Shown piece by piece: positions 49,664 through 58,575 of a stretch of DNA of 64,000 bases. This DNA comes from Massilia alkalitolerans DSM 17462. GTDB taxonomy: Bacteria > Pseudomonadota > Gammaproteobacteria > Burkholderiales > Burkholderiaceae_D. The DNA lies in contig NZ_ATYR01000017.1 of NCBI RefSeq assembly GCF_000427785.1, forward strand, positions 62,001 to 126,000. The letters run 5' to 3'. The notes beneath the pieces are model-generated. The model was given only the letters and a program-made list of their open reading frames with translations. It did no database searches and was not told where the DNA came from. Numbering within the stretch: the first letter of the stretch is position 1; each line of letters begins with the position of its first letter. Position numbers and translations under genes: made by a program.

Positions 49664-49712
49664 GGCGAAATAAAATTTCATGGAAGAGTCTTGCATGAAA
49701 TAGTATTTCGCC
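49664..49712. repeat. 19-bp-stem inverted repeat after the S41 peptidase gene
   Basis: GGCGAAATAAAATTTCATG (49664-49682) pairs with CATGAAATAGTATTTCGCC (49694-49712) with two mismatches and an 11-base loop. No T tract follows. It is AT-rich compared with its surroundings and sits 15 bp after the stop codon. Confidence 0.75.
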
Positions 49713-49726
49713 GCTTCTCTGCCTCC

Positions 49727-49885
49727 AGAACCTATCCCAGCAGGGAATGAGTCGCTTTCGGCGCGCCTGGCAAGCGGGGGCAGCGTTGCTCGTCGTTGCA
49801 TGGCTAGCCATGCGGCCTCCTCGCGCCTTGCCCGCGCTTGCCATGCATCGCCGCCAGCTTCCTCCTCCCTACTGGGATAGGTTCT
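49727..49885. repeat. 159-bp near-complete palindromic element
   Basis: The outer arms AGAACCTATCCCAGCAGGGA (49727-49746) and TCCCTACTGGGATAGGTTCT (49866-49885) match in 19 of 20 positions. Inward, GGCAAGCGGGGGCA pairs with TGCCCGCGCTTGCC, and the centre is the perfect palindrome GCATGGCTAGCCATGC (49798-49813). No open frame inside. It resembles a non-autonomous, MITE-like or intergenic dispersed element. The remaining stretch 49886-50078 up to puuD holds nothing I can identify. Confidence 0.78.
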
Positions 49886-50078
49886 TACCGTGTTGGCATG
49901 CTTCTCGAGTTACCGTTAAGCTTTTGCTATGGGATTCACCCTCAGGCAGATCAGCAGGAAGGAAGCATGCTCCGGCTGCTTCGTCAACCTGGCGCTTTGA
50001 TCTGAGTCATAGGCCACTCGCGCCCGGACCGGAATGCTCGTATCATGGTTTCGTGCGCTTCACGACAAGGTAGAGACC

Positions 50079-50840
50079 ATGCGCCCCATCGTATTCGTCC
50101 CCGCATGCACGCGTGATTTCGGCGAACACCCGTATCACGCGGCCCAGCACAAGTACGTCGACGCCGTCGTCCTCGGCGCCGATTGCGCCCCCATGATCCT
50201 GCCCTCGCTGGGCGCCTCGCTGGATCTGGAAACCATGCTGGCCCTGTGCGACGGCATCATGCTGACCGGCTCGGCCTCGAACGTCCATCCCAGCTACTAT
50301 TCCGAGGAAGTGCTCGATCCCTCGCTGCCGCAGGATCCGGCGCGCGACCAGACCACGCTGCCCCTGATCCGCGAAGCGGTCAAGCGCGGCATCCCGATCA
50401 TCGCGATCTGCCGCGGCTTCCAGGAAATGAACGTGGCCATGGGCGGTAGCCTGCACCAGGCGGTGCAGACGGTGGCCGGCAAGTTCGACCACCGCGAGAA
50501 TCCCGAACTCGGCATGGACGAGCAGTACGGCGACGCTCACAACGTCACGCTCACGCCGGGCGGCTGCCTCGAGCGCATGCTCGGCGTGCCGGAGATTCCG
50601 GTCAACTCGCTGCACGGGCAGGGTGTCAACGAACTCGCGCCCGGCCTGACGGTCGAAGCGGTAGCGGAGGACGGATTGGTCGAAGCCTTCTCGGTCTCCA
50701 CCGCGCCCGGCTTCACGCTGGCGGTGCAATGGCACCCCGAGTGGCGCATCCAGCACAACCCGTATTCGATGAAGATGTTCGGCGCCTTCGGCCAGGCCTG
50801 CCGCGAATACCAGCAGCAGAAAAAAGAGAGGGGCGCATGA
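50079..50840 (+). CDS. puuD: Gamma-glutamyl-GABA hydrolase (class I glutamine amidotransferase fold)
   Basis: 253 residues from the ATG at 50079. Nucleophile C111 in IAICRGFQE and the partners H219 and E221 in VQWHPEW complete the triad. In the Puu route it frees GABA from gamma-glutamyl-GABA. The genes for gamma-glutamylputrescine synthetase, a putrescine aminotransferase and an aldehyde dehydrogenase nearby support this role. Confidence 0.9.
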   Translation: MRPIVFVPACTRDFGEHPYHAAQHKYVDAVVLGADCAPMILPSLGASLDLETMLALCDGIMLTGSASNVHPSYYSEEVLDPSLPQDPARDQTTLPLIREAVKRGIPIIAICRGFQEMNVAMGGSLHQAVQTVAGKFDHRENPELGMDEQYGDAHNVTLTPGGCLERMLGVPEIPVNSLHGQGVNELAPGLTVEAVAEDGLVEAFSVSTAPGFTLAVQWHPEWRIQHNPYSMKMFGAFGQACREYQQQKKERGA

Positions 50841-50893
50841 ACATCCACACCCCGGAGGCGGCCTTTCCCTGGTCCAGCGACGCCGTCCCCTAG
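50837..50893 (+). CDS. Possible 18-residue coupled ORF between puuD and puuA
   Basis: An ATG overlaps the puuD stop (ATGA) and opens MNIHTPEAAFPWSSDAVP followed by TAG. The 4-bp overlap is the same coupling used elsewhere here. It may be a remnant of a degraded gene or a short coupled peptide; there is no other support. Confidence 0.25.
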   Translation: MNIHTPEAAFPWSSDAVP

Positions 50894-50971
50894 CTTTCCT
50901 GCCTGATGTGCGAGCGCACCCGGCCTGCGCCGGCGGTGCGCACTCGATCCGAACCAGACAGTGAGGCAATC

Positions 50972-52342
50972 ATGGCAATCCGCGACAATTTTTCTTACAC
51001 CGACATGGAGGAGTGGCTCAACGCGAAACGGGTCACCGAAATCGAATGCCTGGTCCCCGACCTGACCGGCGTCGCCCGTGGAAAAATCCTCCCCCGCGTG
51101 AAGTTCACCGAAGACCGCGGCATGCGCATCCCCGAAGTGGTGCTGGGCATGACCGTCACCGGCAACACCCCCGAGCGCGACGAATCCTATAACCGCGCCA
51201 TCGCGGCCACCGACCGCGACATGATCCTCAAGGCCGACCCCACCACCATCACCATGGTGCCGTGGGCGGTCGACCCCACCGCCCAGGTCATCCACGACTG
51301 CTACTTCTCCGACGGCACGCTGGTCGACTACGCGCCGCGCAGCGTGCTGCGCCGCGTGCTCAAGCTGTACGCCGAGCGTGGCTGGAAGCCGGTGGTGGCG
51401 CCGGAGCTCGAGTTCTACCTCACGGCCAAGAACATCGACCCGAACCTGCCTTTGAGCTCGCCGGTGGGCCGCAGCGGCCGCGCCGAGACCAGCCGCCAGG
51501 TCTACAGCATCGACGCCGTCAACGAATTCGATCCGCTGTTCGAGGACATCTACGACTACTGCGAGATGATGAACCTCGACGTCGATACGCTCATCCACGA
51601 GATCGGCGCCGGCCAGATGGAGATCAACTTCCTGCACGGCGACCCGCTCGGCCTGGCCGACAAGGTCTTCTACTTCAAGCGCACCCTGCGCGAGGCCGCG
51701 CTCAAGCACGAGATGTACGCCACCTTCATGGCCAAGCCGATGGCGGACGAACCCGGCTCGGCGATGCACGTGCACCAGAGCGTGGTCGACCTCGAGAGCG
51801 GCCGCAACATCTTCAGCAATCCCGACGGCACGCCTTCGAGCGCCTTCCGCCACTACATCGGCGGCCTGCAGCGCTACATGCCCTCGGCGATGGCCATCAT
51901 CGCGCCCTACGTGAATTCCTACCGCCGCATCGTGCGCCATTCGGCGGCGCCGATCAACCTGCAGTGGGGCATGGACAACCGCACCGTGGGCTTCCGCGTG
52001 CCGGTGTCCGGCGCCCAGGACCGGCGCATCGAGAACCGCGTGATCGGCGCCGACGCCAATCCCTACCTCGCGCTGGCCGTCACCCTGGCCTGCGGCTACC
52101 TGGGCATGCTCGACGCGGTCGAGCCGAGCCAGATGGTCGAGGTCAGCGCCTACGACATGCCGGTCGAGCTGCCGCAGGGCCTGTCCGAGGCCATCACCCT
52201 GCTGCGCCGCGAAGACCGCCTGCGCGAAGCGCTGGGCGACCGCTTCATCGACGTCTATTCCGCGGTGAAAGACCTCGAGCACCAGGAATTCATGCGCGTC
52301 ATCAGCCCGTGGGAGCGGGAACACCTGCTCCTGCACGTGTAA
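50972..52342 (+). CDS. puuA: Glutamine synthetase family protein, probable gamma-glutamylputrescine synthetase
   Basis: 456 residues from the ATG at 50972 (GTGAGG upstream). GS fold with VVAPELEFYL, GAGQMEINF, AMHVHQS and NLQWGMDNRTVGFRVP. It lacks the adenylylation tyrosine region of GlnA. Setting beside puuD, an aminotransferase and puuC argues for ATP-dependent glutamylation of putrescine or another polyamine. Confidence 0.88.
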   Translation: MAIRDNFSYTDMEEWLNAKRVTEIECLVPDLTGVARGKILPRVKFTEDRGMRIPEVVLGMTVTGNTPERDESYNRAIAATDRDMILKADPTTITMVPWAVDPTAQVIHDCYFSDGTLVDYAPRSVLRRVLKLYAERGWKPVVAPELEFYLTAKNIDPNLPLSSPVGRSGRAETSRQVYSIDAVNEFDPLFEDIYDYCEMMNLDVDTLIHEIGAGQMEINFLHGDPLGLADKVFYFKRTLREAALKHEMYATFMAKPMADEPGSAMHVHQSVVDLESGRNIFSNPDGTPSSAFRHYIGGLQRYMPSAMAIIAPYVNSYRRIVRHSAAPINLQWGMDNRTVGFRVPVSGAQDRRIENRVIGADANPYLALAVTLACGYLGMLDAVEPSQMVEVSAYDMPVELPQGLSEAITLLRREDRLREALGDRFIDVYSAVKDLEHQEFMRVISPWEREHLLLHV

Positions 52343-52370
52343 TCGGTTCACACGACAATGGGAGTCGATC

Positions 52371-53813
52371 ATGACCACCAATACCCCGGTCGCCTCGCTG
52401 CGCGTCACCACGCCCGAGGCACGCGAGACCTATGACACCCAGGAACTGCAGCGCCTCGACAGCGCCCATTTCCTCCACCCCTTCACCGACCACGCGGCGC
52501 TGAGGGAGCGCGGCGCGCGCGTGATCGTGCGCGCCGACGACGTCTACCTGTGGGATTCCGAAGGCAAGAAGATCATCGACGGCATGGCCGGCCTGTGGTG
52601 CGTGAACGCCGGCTACGGCCGCGCCAGCATCGCCGACGCGGTGCATGCGCAGATGCTGCAGCTGCCCTTCTATAACAGCTTCTTCAACACCACCAACGTG
52701 CCCGCGGTGAAGCTGGCGGCGCTGCTGGCCCGGCTATCTCCTCCCCAGTTCCAGCACGTGTTCTTCACCGGTAGCGGCTCGGAAGCGAACGACACCATCG
52801 TGCGCATGGTGCGGCGCTACTGGCAACTGGCCGGCAAGCCGGATCGCGAAGTCATCGTCAGCCGCCGCAACGCCTACCACGGCAGTACCATGGCCGGGGC
52901 CTCGCTGGGCGGCATGGCCGGCATGCACGCGCAGGGCGGGCTGCCGATTCCCGGCATCGATCACATCGACCAGCCCAGCTACGCCGAACACGGGCGCGGC
53001 ATGAGCGAAGCCGCGTTCGGGCTGCTTGCCGCCGGTTGGCTGGAAGAAAAAATCCTGGAAGTGGGGCCGGAGCGGGTGGCCGCCTTCATCGGCGAACCGG
53101 TGCAGGGCGCGGGCGGCGTCATCATCCCGCCCGCGACCTACTGGCCCGAGATCCAGCGCATCTGCGACAAGTACGACATCCTGCTGGTGTCGGACGAAGT
53201 GATCTGCGGCTTCGGGCGCCTGGGCACCTGGTTCGGCTGCGAGCTGATGGGCTTCCAGCCCGACCTGATCGCCTTCGCCAAGGGCGTCACCTCGGGCTAC
53301 GTGCCGCTGGGCGGGGTGCTGGTGGGCGGGCGCGTGGCCCACGTCCTGATCGAGAAGGGCGGCGACTTCAACCACGGCTTCACCTATTCCGGCCACCCCT
53401 CGGCCTGCGCGGCGGCGCTGGAGAACCTGCGCATCATCGAGGCCGAAGGCCTGGTCGAGCGGGTGGCGCTGGAGACCGGCCCGCACCTGAAGTCGCGCTT
53501 CGCCTCGCTGGCCATGCACCCGCTGGTCGGGCATGCCGAGACCTGCGGCATGACGGCGGGGCTGAACCTGGTGCGACGCAAGGGAGCCACCGTGCACGAC
53601 TGCGAAGCCTTTCCGGCGGAGCAGGCGGTGGGGATGCTGTGCCGGAAGCACATGTTCGACAACGGGGTGATCATGCGCGCCGTGGGCGAGCGCATGATCG
53701 TGGCGCCGCCGCTGTCGATCACGCGGGCGCAGATCGACGAGATGGTGGAGCGGATCGGGGTTTGCCTGGATTTGACGCTGGAGGAGGTGGTGGGGAAGGG
53801 GTGGATGGCGTAG
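52371..53813 (+). CDS. Class III aminotransferase, SpuC-like putrescine:pyruvate aminotransferase
   Basis: 480 residues. PLP lysine K304 in IAFAKGVTSGYVPLGG; FFTGSGSEANDTIVRM and LLVSDEVICGFGRLGTWFG are the other cofactor motifs. It is closest in character to the Pseudomonas SpuC group, which transfers the amino group of putrescine (or beta-alanine in relatives) to pyruvate. It is 28 bp after puuA, so likely the same operon. Confidence 0.87.
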   Translation: MTTNTPVASLRVTTPEARETYDTQELQRLDSAHFLHPFTDHAALRERGARVIVRADDVYLWDSEGKKIIDGMAGLWCVNAGYGRASIADAVHAQMLQLPFYNSFFNTTNVPAVKLAALLARLSPPQFQHVFFTGSGSEANDTIVRMVRRYWQLAGKPDREVIVSRRNAYHGSTMAGASLGGMAGMHAQGGLPIPGIDHIDQPSYAEHGRGMSEAAFGLLAAGWLEEKILEVGPERVAAFIGEPVQGAGGVIIPPATYWPEIQRICDKYDILLVSDEVICGFGRLGTWFGCELMGFQPDLIAFAKGVTSGYVPLGGVLVGGRVAHVLIEKGGDFNHGFTYSGHPSACAAALENLRIIEAEGLVERVALETGPHLKSRFASLAMHPLVGHAETCGMTAGLNLVRRKGATVHDCEAFPAEQAVGMLCRKHMFDNGVIMRAVGERMIVAPPLSITRAQIDEMVERIGVCLDLTLEEVVGKGWMA

Positions 53814-53832
53814 CTAACGGTGCGCGACGAAC

Positions 53833-53943
53833 TTGGATCCCGGCGTTCGCCGGGATGACGTGCTGAGGGTGCGAGCCAAACGTAATGCTATCTCTGTCCA
53901 CCAGCTTTAAAACCGTCGTTCCGGCGAAGGCCGGAACCCAATT
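53833..53943. repeat. Composite palindromic intergenic repeat, copy 2
   Basis: Same two units, same order and almost same spacing as at 1963-2075: TTGGATCCCGGCGTTCGCCG...GGATGACG at 53833-53860 and AAAACCGTCGTTCCGGCGAA...GGCCGG..CAATT at 53909-53943, with the stretch CCACCAGCTTTAAAACC conserved as well. It lies between the convergent aminotransferase and symporter genes. Confidence 0.8.
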
Positions 53944-53962
53944 TTGCAGGTACAGCGTTAGC

Positions 53963-55426
53963 TTAGGCGCTCGACCCAACGATATGCTTCGTCGGCTCAC
54001 CACCATTGCGAACGAACTGCGGCGCCAGCGAGCCCGCGAACATGCCCACGAAGGCCGCCAGCAGCCCTGCCAGCTGGCCCGGGAAGTGCTCGCCCCAGGT
54101 GGTCACGCCTTCGAAGAACAGCAGCCACACCAGGATGCCTGCGCCGATCGAGACGATCGCGCCCTGGGTGGTCGCACGCTTCCAGTACAGGCCCATCAAC
54201 AGCGGCACGAAGGCGCCCACCAGGGTCACCTGGTAAGCGCTCGACACCAGTTCGTAGATCGAGGTGCCTTCCATCGCGATCGCATAGGTCAGCACCAGGG
54301 CCGCGAAGATCACGATGGTGATGCGCATCGCCAGCAGGTTCTGCTTGTCGCTCATGCCCGGACGCAGGTTCTTGAGGATGTTCTCGACAAAACTGGTCGA
54401 CGGCGCCAGCAGGGTCGCCGACGAGGTGCTCTTGATCGCCGACAGCAGGGCGCCGAAGAACAGGATCTGCATGACCAGCGGCATCTTGGTCATGATGAAG
54501 GTCGGCAGCAGGCGCTGGTAGTCGTTCTGGGCGATCTCCATCGCCGAGTTGCCCATCACTACCACGGCCGCGGCGACGATGAACATCGGCACGAAGGCGA
54601 ACAGGATGTAGCTGGCGCCACCGATCACGGCGCCGGTGCGCGCGGTGGGCGCGTCCTTGGCCGACATCACGCGCTGGAACACGTCCTGCTGCGGGATCGA
54701 GCCGAACATCATGGTGACGGCCGCACCCACGAAGAAGGCGATGTCGGTGAAGGTAGGCTCCGGCAGCACGCGCCACAGGTCGGCCTGCTGGGCCATTGCC
54801 AGCACCTTGTCGGAACCGCCGGCCAGGTCGGCCGCGAAGAAGGCGATGATGCTCATGCCGACCACCAGCACGATCATCTGGACGAAGTCGGTGATCGCCA
54901 CCGCCAGGAAGCCGCCCACCACCACGTAGACCAGCACCGCCAGGGTACCGACCAGCATGCCCATGGCCGGCGACATCGCGCCGCCGGTCAGCACCGTGAA
55001 CACCAGGCCCAGCGCGGTGATCTGCGCCGCCACCCAGCCCAGGTAGCTCAGGATGATCGCCACCGAGCAGAAGATCTCGATACCCTTGCCGTAGCGCTGG
55101 CGGTAATAGTCGCCGATGGTGAGCAGGTTCAGCTTGTACAGCTTCTTGGCGAAGAACAGGCCGACCAGGATCAGGCACATGCCGGCCCCGAACGGATCCT
55201 CGATGATGGCGTTCAGGCCGCCCTGCACGAACTTGGCGGGCACGCCCATCACGGTCTCGGCGCCGAACCAGGTGGCGAAGGTGGTGGTGATCACCATGAT
55301 CAGCGGCAGGCTGCGGCCGGCCACGGCGAAGTCGGCGGTATTCTTGATCCGCGTACCCGCCCACATCCCGAGCCCCAGCGTGCCGAGCATGTAAAGCGCG
55401 ACGAAAACGATCAAAGTGGTGTTCAT
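53963..55426 (-). CDS. Sodium:solute symporter family transporter
   Basis: 487 residues with about thirteen membrane helices. SSS features: AGRSLPLIMVITTTFATWFGAETVMGVPA at the N-terminus and a sodium-site-like region YVVVGGFLAVAITDFVQMI. It lies within the putrescine gene group, between the aminotransferase gene and puuC, divergent from puuC. Substrate likely polyamine-related but this is inference from position. Confidence 0.88.
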   Translation of the reverse strand: MNTTLIVFVALYMLGTLGLGMWAGTRIKNTADFAVAGRSLPLIMVITTTFATWFGAETVMGVPAKFVQGGLNAIIEDPFGAGMCLILVGLFFAKKLYKLNLLTIGDYYRQRYGKGIEIFCSVAIILSYLGWVAAQITALGLVFTVLTGGAMSPAMGMLVGTLAVLVYVVVGGFLAVAITDFVQMIVLVVGMSIIAFFAADLAGGSDKVLAMAQQADLWRVLPEPTFTDIAFFVGAAVTMMFGSIPQQDVFQRVMSAKDAPTARTGAVIGGASYILFAFVPMFIVAAAVVVMGNSAMEIAQNDYQRLLPTFIMTKMPLVMQILFFGALLSAIKSTSSATLLAPSTSFVENILKNLRPGMSDKQNLLAMRITIVIFAALVLTYAIAMEGTSIYELVSSAYQVTLVGAFVPLLMGLYWKRATTQGAIVSIGAGILVWLLFFEGVTTWGEHFPGQLAGLLAAFVGMFAGSLAPQFVRNGGEPTKHIVGSSA

Positions 55427-55556
55427 GCGGTGGTGGCTCCGGGAAGCAAGAATTATCGGGCGGAAAATTCGCGATTATAAAGGCAGAATTCGGCCGTTGG
55501 ATCAACTTTGCTCGTATTTAAGGTCAAGTGTTGCACTTCAAGGAAGGGAAATTGAT

Positions 55557-57044
55557 ATGTCGACTCCATCATGGCATCAACGGGCAGTCAATCTGGCCAT
55601 CGACGGCCGCGCCTTCATCGACGGATTTCGCGTCGACGCGCGCACCAATGCCCGCTTCGACTGCATCTCCCCCATCGATGGCCGCAAGCTGGCCGAGGTC
55701 GCGCGCTGCGGTGCCGCGGACGCCGATGCCGCCGTCGCCAGCGCCCGCCGGGCCTTCGAGGACGGCCGCTGGGCCGGCATGGCGCCAAGCGAGCGCAAGC
55801 GGGTGCTGATCCGCTTCGCCGACCTGATGCTGGCGCACCGCGACGAGCTGGCCCTGCTGGAAACCCTCGACATGGGCAAGCCGATCCGCTACAGCCTGAG
55901 CGTGGACGTGCAGCTGGCCCAGAACTGCATTCGCTGGTATGGCGAGGCGATCGACAAGATCTACGACCAGGTCGCCCCCACCGGCGCGGACAGCCTGGCC
56001 CTGGTCACGCGCGAACCGGTCGGCGTGGTCGCGGCGGTCATCCCCTGGAACTACCCGATGCTGATGGCGGCCTGGAAGATCGGACCGGCGCTCGCCGCCG
56101 GCAACAGCCTGGTCCTGAAACCGTCCGAGAAGGCGCCATTGAGCTGCCTGCGCCTGGCCGAGCTGGCGCTGGAGGCGGGCGTGCCGCCGGGCGTGTTCAA
56201 CGTCCTGCCCGGTCATGGCGGCGAGGCCGGCAGCGCGCTCGGCCTGCACATGGACGTCGATTGCATCGCCTTCACCGGCTCGACCCGGGTCGGCAAGCAG
56301 ATCCTGCAGATGGCGGGGCAGTCGAACCTGAAGCGCGCCTGGACCGAACTGGGCGGCAAATCCGCCAACATCGTCTGCGCCGACTGCCCCGACCTGGACG
56401 CCGCGGTGGAAAGCGCGATCGGATCGATCTACTTCAACCAGGGAGAGAGCTGCAACGCGCCCTCGCGCCTGTTCGTCGAGGCTTCGATCAAGGATGCGTT
56501 CCTGGAGAAGGCGCTGGCGCTGGTGCCGCGCTACGCCCCGGGCGACCCGCTGGACGAGGCAACCGTCATGGGCGCCATCGTCGATCCGGTCCAGATGAAG
56601 ACGGTGCTCGGCTATATCGAGGACGGCAAGGCGGCCGGTGCGCGCCTGCTCGCGGGCGGCGGCGCGGCGCGCCAGGACAGCGGCGGCCTGTACATCGAGC
56701 CGACCCTGTTCGACGGCGTCGAGCCCGCGATGCGCATCGCGCGCGAGGAGATCTTCGGGCCGGTGCTGTCGGTGCTGTCCTTTACCGACCTGGACGAAGC
56801 GATCAGGCAGGCGAACGCCACGCCCTACGGCCTGGCCGCGGCGGTATGGACGTCGGACATGGGCAAGGCGATCCGCACTTCACGCGCGCTGCGCGCCGGC
56901 ACGGTGCACGTCAACCAGTACGACAACGACGACATCACGGTGCCCTTCGGCGGTTATAAACAGTCGGGGAACGGGCGCGACAAGTCGCTGCATGCCTTCG
57001 ACAAGTACACCGAGCTCAAGACCACCTGGATCCAGGTCGGCTAG
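55557..57044 (+). CDS. puuC: Aldehyde dehydrogenase, probable gamma-glutamyl-gamma-aminobutyraldehyde dehydrogenase
   Basis: 495 residues from the ATG at 55557 (AGGAAGGGA upstream). Catalytic C299 (NQGESCNAPSRL) and E264 (TELGGKSANIV); VIPWNYPM holds the oxyanion asparagine. In the Puu pathway it oxidises gamma-glutamyl-aminobutyraldehyde to gamma-glutamyl-GABA, the substrate of PuuD. Divergent from the symporter gene across a 130-bp gap. Confidence 0.9.
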   Translation: MSTPSWHQRAVNLAIDGRAFIDGFRVDARTNARFDCISPIDGRKLAEVARCGAADADAAVASARRAFEDGRWAGMAPSERKRVLIRFADLMLAHRDELALLETLDMGKPIRYSLSVDVQLAQNCIRWYGEAIDKIYDQVAPTGADSLALVTREPVGVVAAVIPWNYPMLMAAWKIGPALAAGNSLVLKPSEKAPLSCLRLAELALEAGVPPGVFNVLPGHGGEAGSALGLHMDVDCIAFTGSTRVGKQILQMAGQSNLKRAWTELGGKSANIVCADCPDLDAAVESAIGSIYFNQGESCNAPSRLFVEASIKDAFLEKALALVPRYAPGDPLDEATVMGAIVDPVQMKTVLGYIEDGKAAGARLLAGGGAARQDSGGLYIEPTLFDGVEPAMRIAREEIFGPVLSVLSFTDLDEAIRQANATPYGLAAAVWTSDMGKAIRTSRALRAGTVHVNQYDNDDITVPFGGYKQSGNGRDKSLHAFDKYTELKTTWIQVG

Positions 57045-57814
57045 GAGCGGGGGCGATAGAAGCGCGACACAGGACTTGCGTGCCCTGTCCCGTGACGCCA
57101 TGCCGATGTCAGCCACAGCACGACCATGGCGATGATCACGAAGCGGAACGCGATCCCGACCAGGCCGGCCTCCGGTCCGTAGGCGCCGCCGCTGAGCCAG
57201 GCCGGACCGGCGTCGTGCACCTGCTGCAGGCCGCCCGCCGCGATGCCGCTCACGGGAAAGCCCAACAGGGGGCCCTGGACGAAGTTCCAGGCGAAATGCA
57301 GGCCGATCGCCAGCCACAGGCTGCCGGAGAGAAGGAAGGCCATGCCATAGATCACGCCGCCAAGCGTATTGCCGAGCACCGACAGCGGGCTGGCACCCGG
57401 GTTACTCAGGTGGATGCAGCCGAACGCGATGGCGGACAACAGGATGGCCAGCGTACGGCGTCCCTTCAGCACCAGTACCAGGCCGGACAACAGCAGGCCA
57501 CGCATCAGGACTTCTTCCTTCAGGCTGGCGGCCGACTTGCCGAGGAACCAGCTGCCGAGTTCTCCCCATGACTGCTGGCGTGGCGAGGTCGTGACCGCGC
57601 CCACGGCTACTTCGATCAAGAAAATGCCCAGCATGGCCAGGCCGGCGATCGCGATGCCCGCCATGAGGTCGCGTCCCGCGCGCGCGCTGCACGCCAGGCC
57701 GAGCCCGCGCAATAGCGGCGTCCCCTGGGCACGCCAGTGCCGTATCGCCAGCGCGCCGAATCCGAGCGCGGCCACCAGCATCAAGACTTCCACCACCATG
57801 CGCAAGTTCATCAT
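57041..57814 (-). CDS. CPBP family intramembrane metalloprotease
   Basis: 257 residues from the ATG at 57814 (an ATG at 57811 and a TTG at 57829 are alternatives). Membrane motifs of the CAAX/Abi family: LKEEVLMRGLLLSGLV (EExxxR), CIHLSN and LHFAWNF histidines. It lies just downstream of the LytT-type regulator gene, so it is likely the third gene of that operon. Its end overlaps puuC by 4 bp on the opposite strand. Confidence 0.87.
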   Translation of the reverse strand: MMNLRMVVEVLMLVAALGFGALAIRHWRAQGTPLLRGLGLACSARAGRDLMAGIAIAGLAMLGIFLIEVAVGAVTTSPRQQSWGELGSWFLGKSAASLKEEVLMRGLLLSGLVLVLKGRRTLAILLSAIAFGCIHLSNPGASPLSVLGNTLGGVIYGMAFLLSGSLWLAIGLHFAWNFVQGPLLGFPVSGIAAGGLQQVHDAGPAWLSGGAYGPEAGLVGIAFRFVIIAMVVLWLTSAWRHGTGHASPVSRFYRPRS

Positions 57815-57825
57815 GTGCGCCGCAC

Positions 57826-58575
57826 TCAAATGGCCATGTCGCGCAAGACCTTCGACGCATCCCGGTTCGCCCCCAGCACCGTCCCGTCGCGCATGTGGAT
57901 CTGCAGCTGCGACTGCTCGTCGGCGCGCATCGATTCCACGAAATCGAGGTTGACCAGGGCCGAGCGGTGGATGCGCACGAAGCGCGCCGGGTCGAGCTGG
58001 CTTTCCAGCTCGGAGATGCCGATGCGGACCAGGAAGGTCTGGCCACGCGCCGCGATCACCGTGTACTTGGAATCGGCCTTCATGTACTCGATCTCGCCGG
58101 CCGCGAGCGGGAAGATGCGGCCGCGGTCGCGCACCAGGATGCGTTCCAGCCGAGCCGGGGCCGCGCTCCCGCCTGCCGCCTGCGCCAGGGCGCTGTCGAG
58201 GGTGTCGCGGGCATGGGCCGGACCGTCGAGCAGGCGCGCCACGGCCGCCGCGAAACGCGCCTGGGTGAAGGGCTTGAGCAGGTAGTCCACCGCATGCAGT
58301 TCGAAGGCCGTCACCGCGTACTGGTCGTAGGCCGTGGTGAACACGATCTGCGGCAGGTAGTCGAGGCGGCGCAGCACTTCCAGCCCGGTCATCTCGGGCA
58401 TCTGGATGTCCATGAACACGACCTCGGGGCGCAGGCGCGTGATCCGGTCCAGGGCATCCGCGCCGTTGGCCGCCTCGCCCACCAGGCGCAGGGCGGGATG
58501 GGCGTAGATGGCGTCGCGCAGCACGTCGCGCGCCAGCGGTTCGTCTTCGGCGAAAAAGGCGGTTCTTGTGCTCAT
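57826..58575 (-). CDS. LytTR family response regulator
   Basis: 249 residues. Receiver domain with acidic pair E10-D11, phospho-acceptor D56 (VVFMDIQMPEMTG) and lysine in DYLLKPF, then a LytTR DNA-binding domain (ILVRDRGRIFPLAAGEIEYMKADSKYTVI ... RFVRIHRSALVNLDFV). It overlaps the sensor kinase stop by 4 bp. It probably drives the CPBP protease gene and others. Confidence 0.94.
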   Translation of the reverse strand: MSTRTAFFAEDEPLARDVLRDAIYAHPALRLVGEAANGADALDRITRLRPEVVFMDIQMPEMTGLEVLRRLDYLPQIVFTTAYDQYAVTAFELHAVDYLLKPFTQARFAAAVARLLDGPAHARDTLDSALAQAAGGSAAPARLERILVRDRGRIFPLAAGEIEYMKADSKYTVIAARGQTFLVRIGISELESQLDPARFVRIHRSALVNLDFVESMRADEQSQLQIHMRDGTVLGANRDASKVLRDMAI

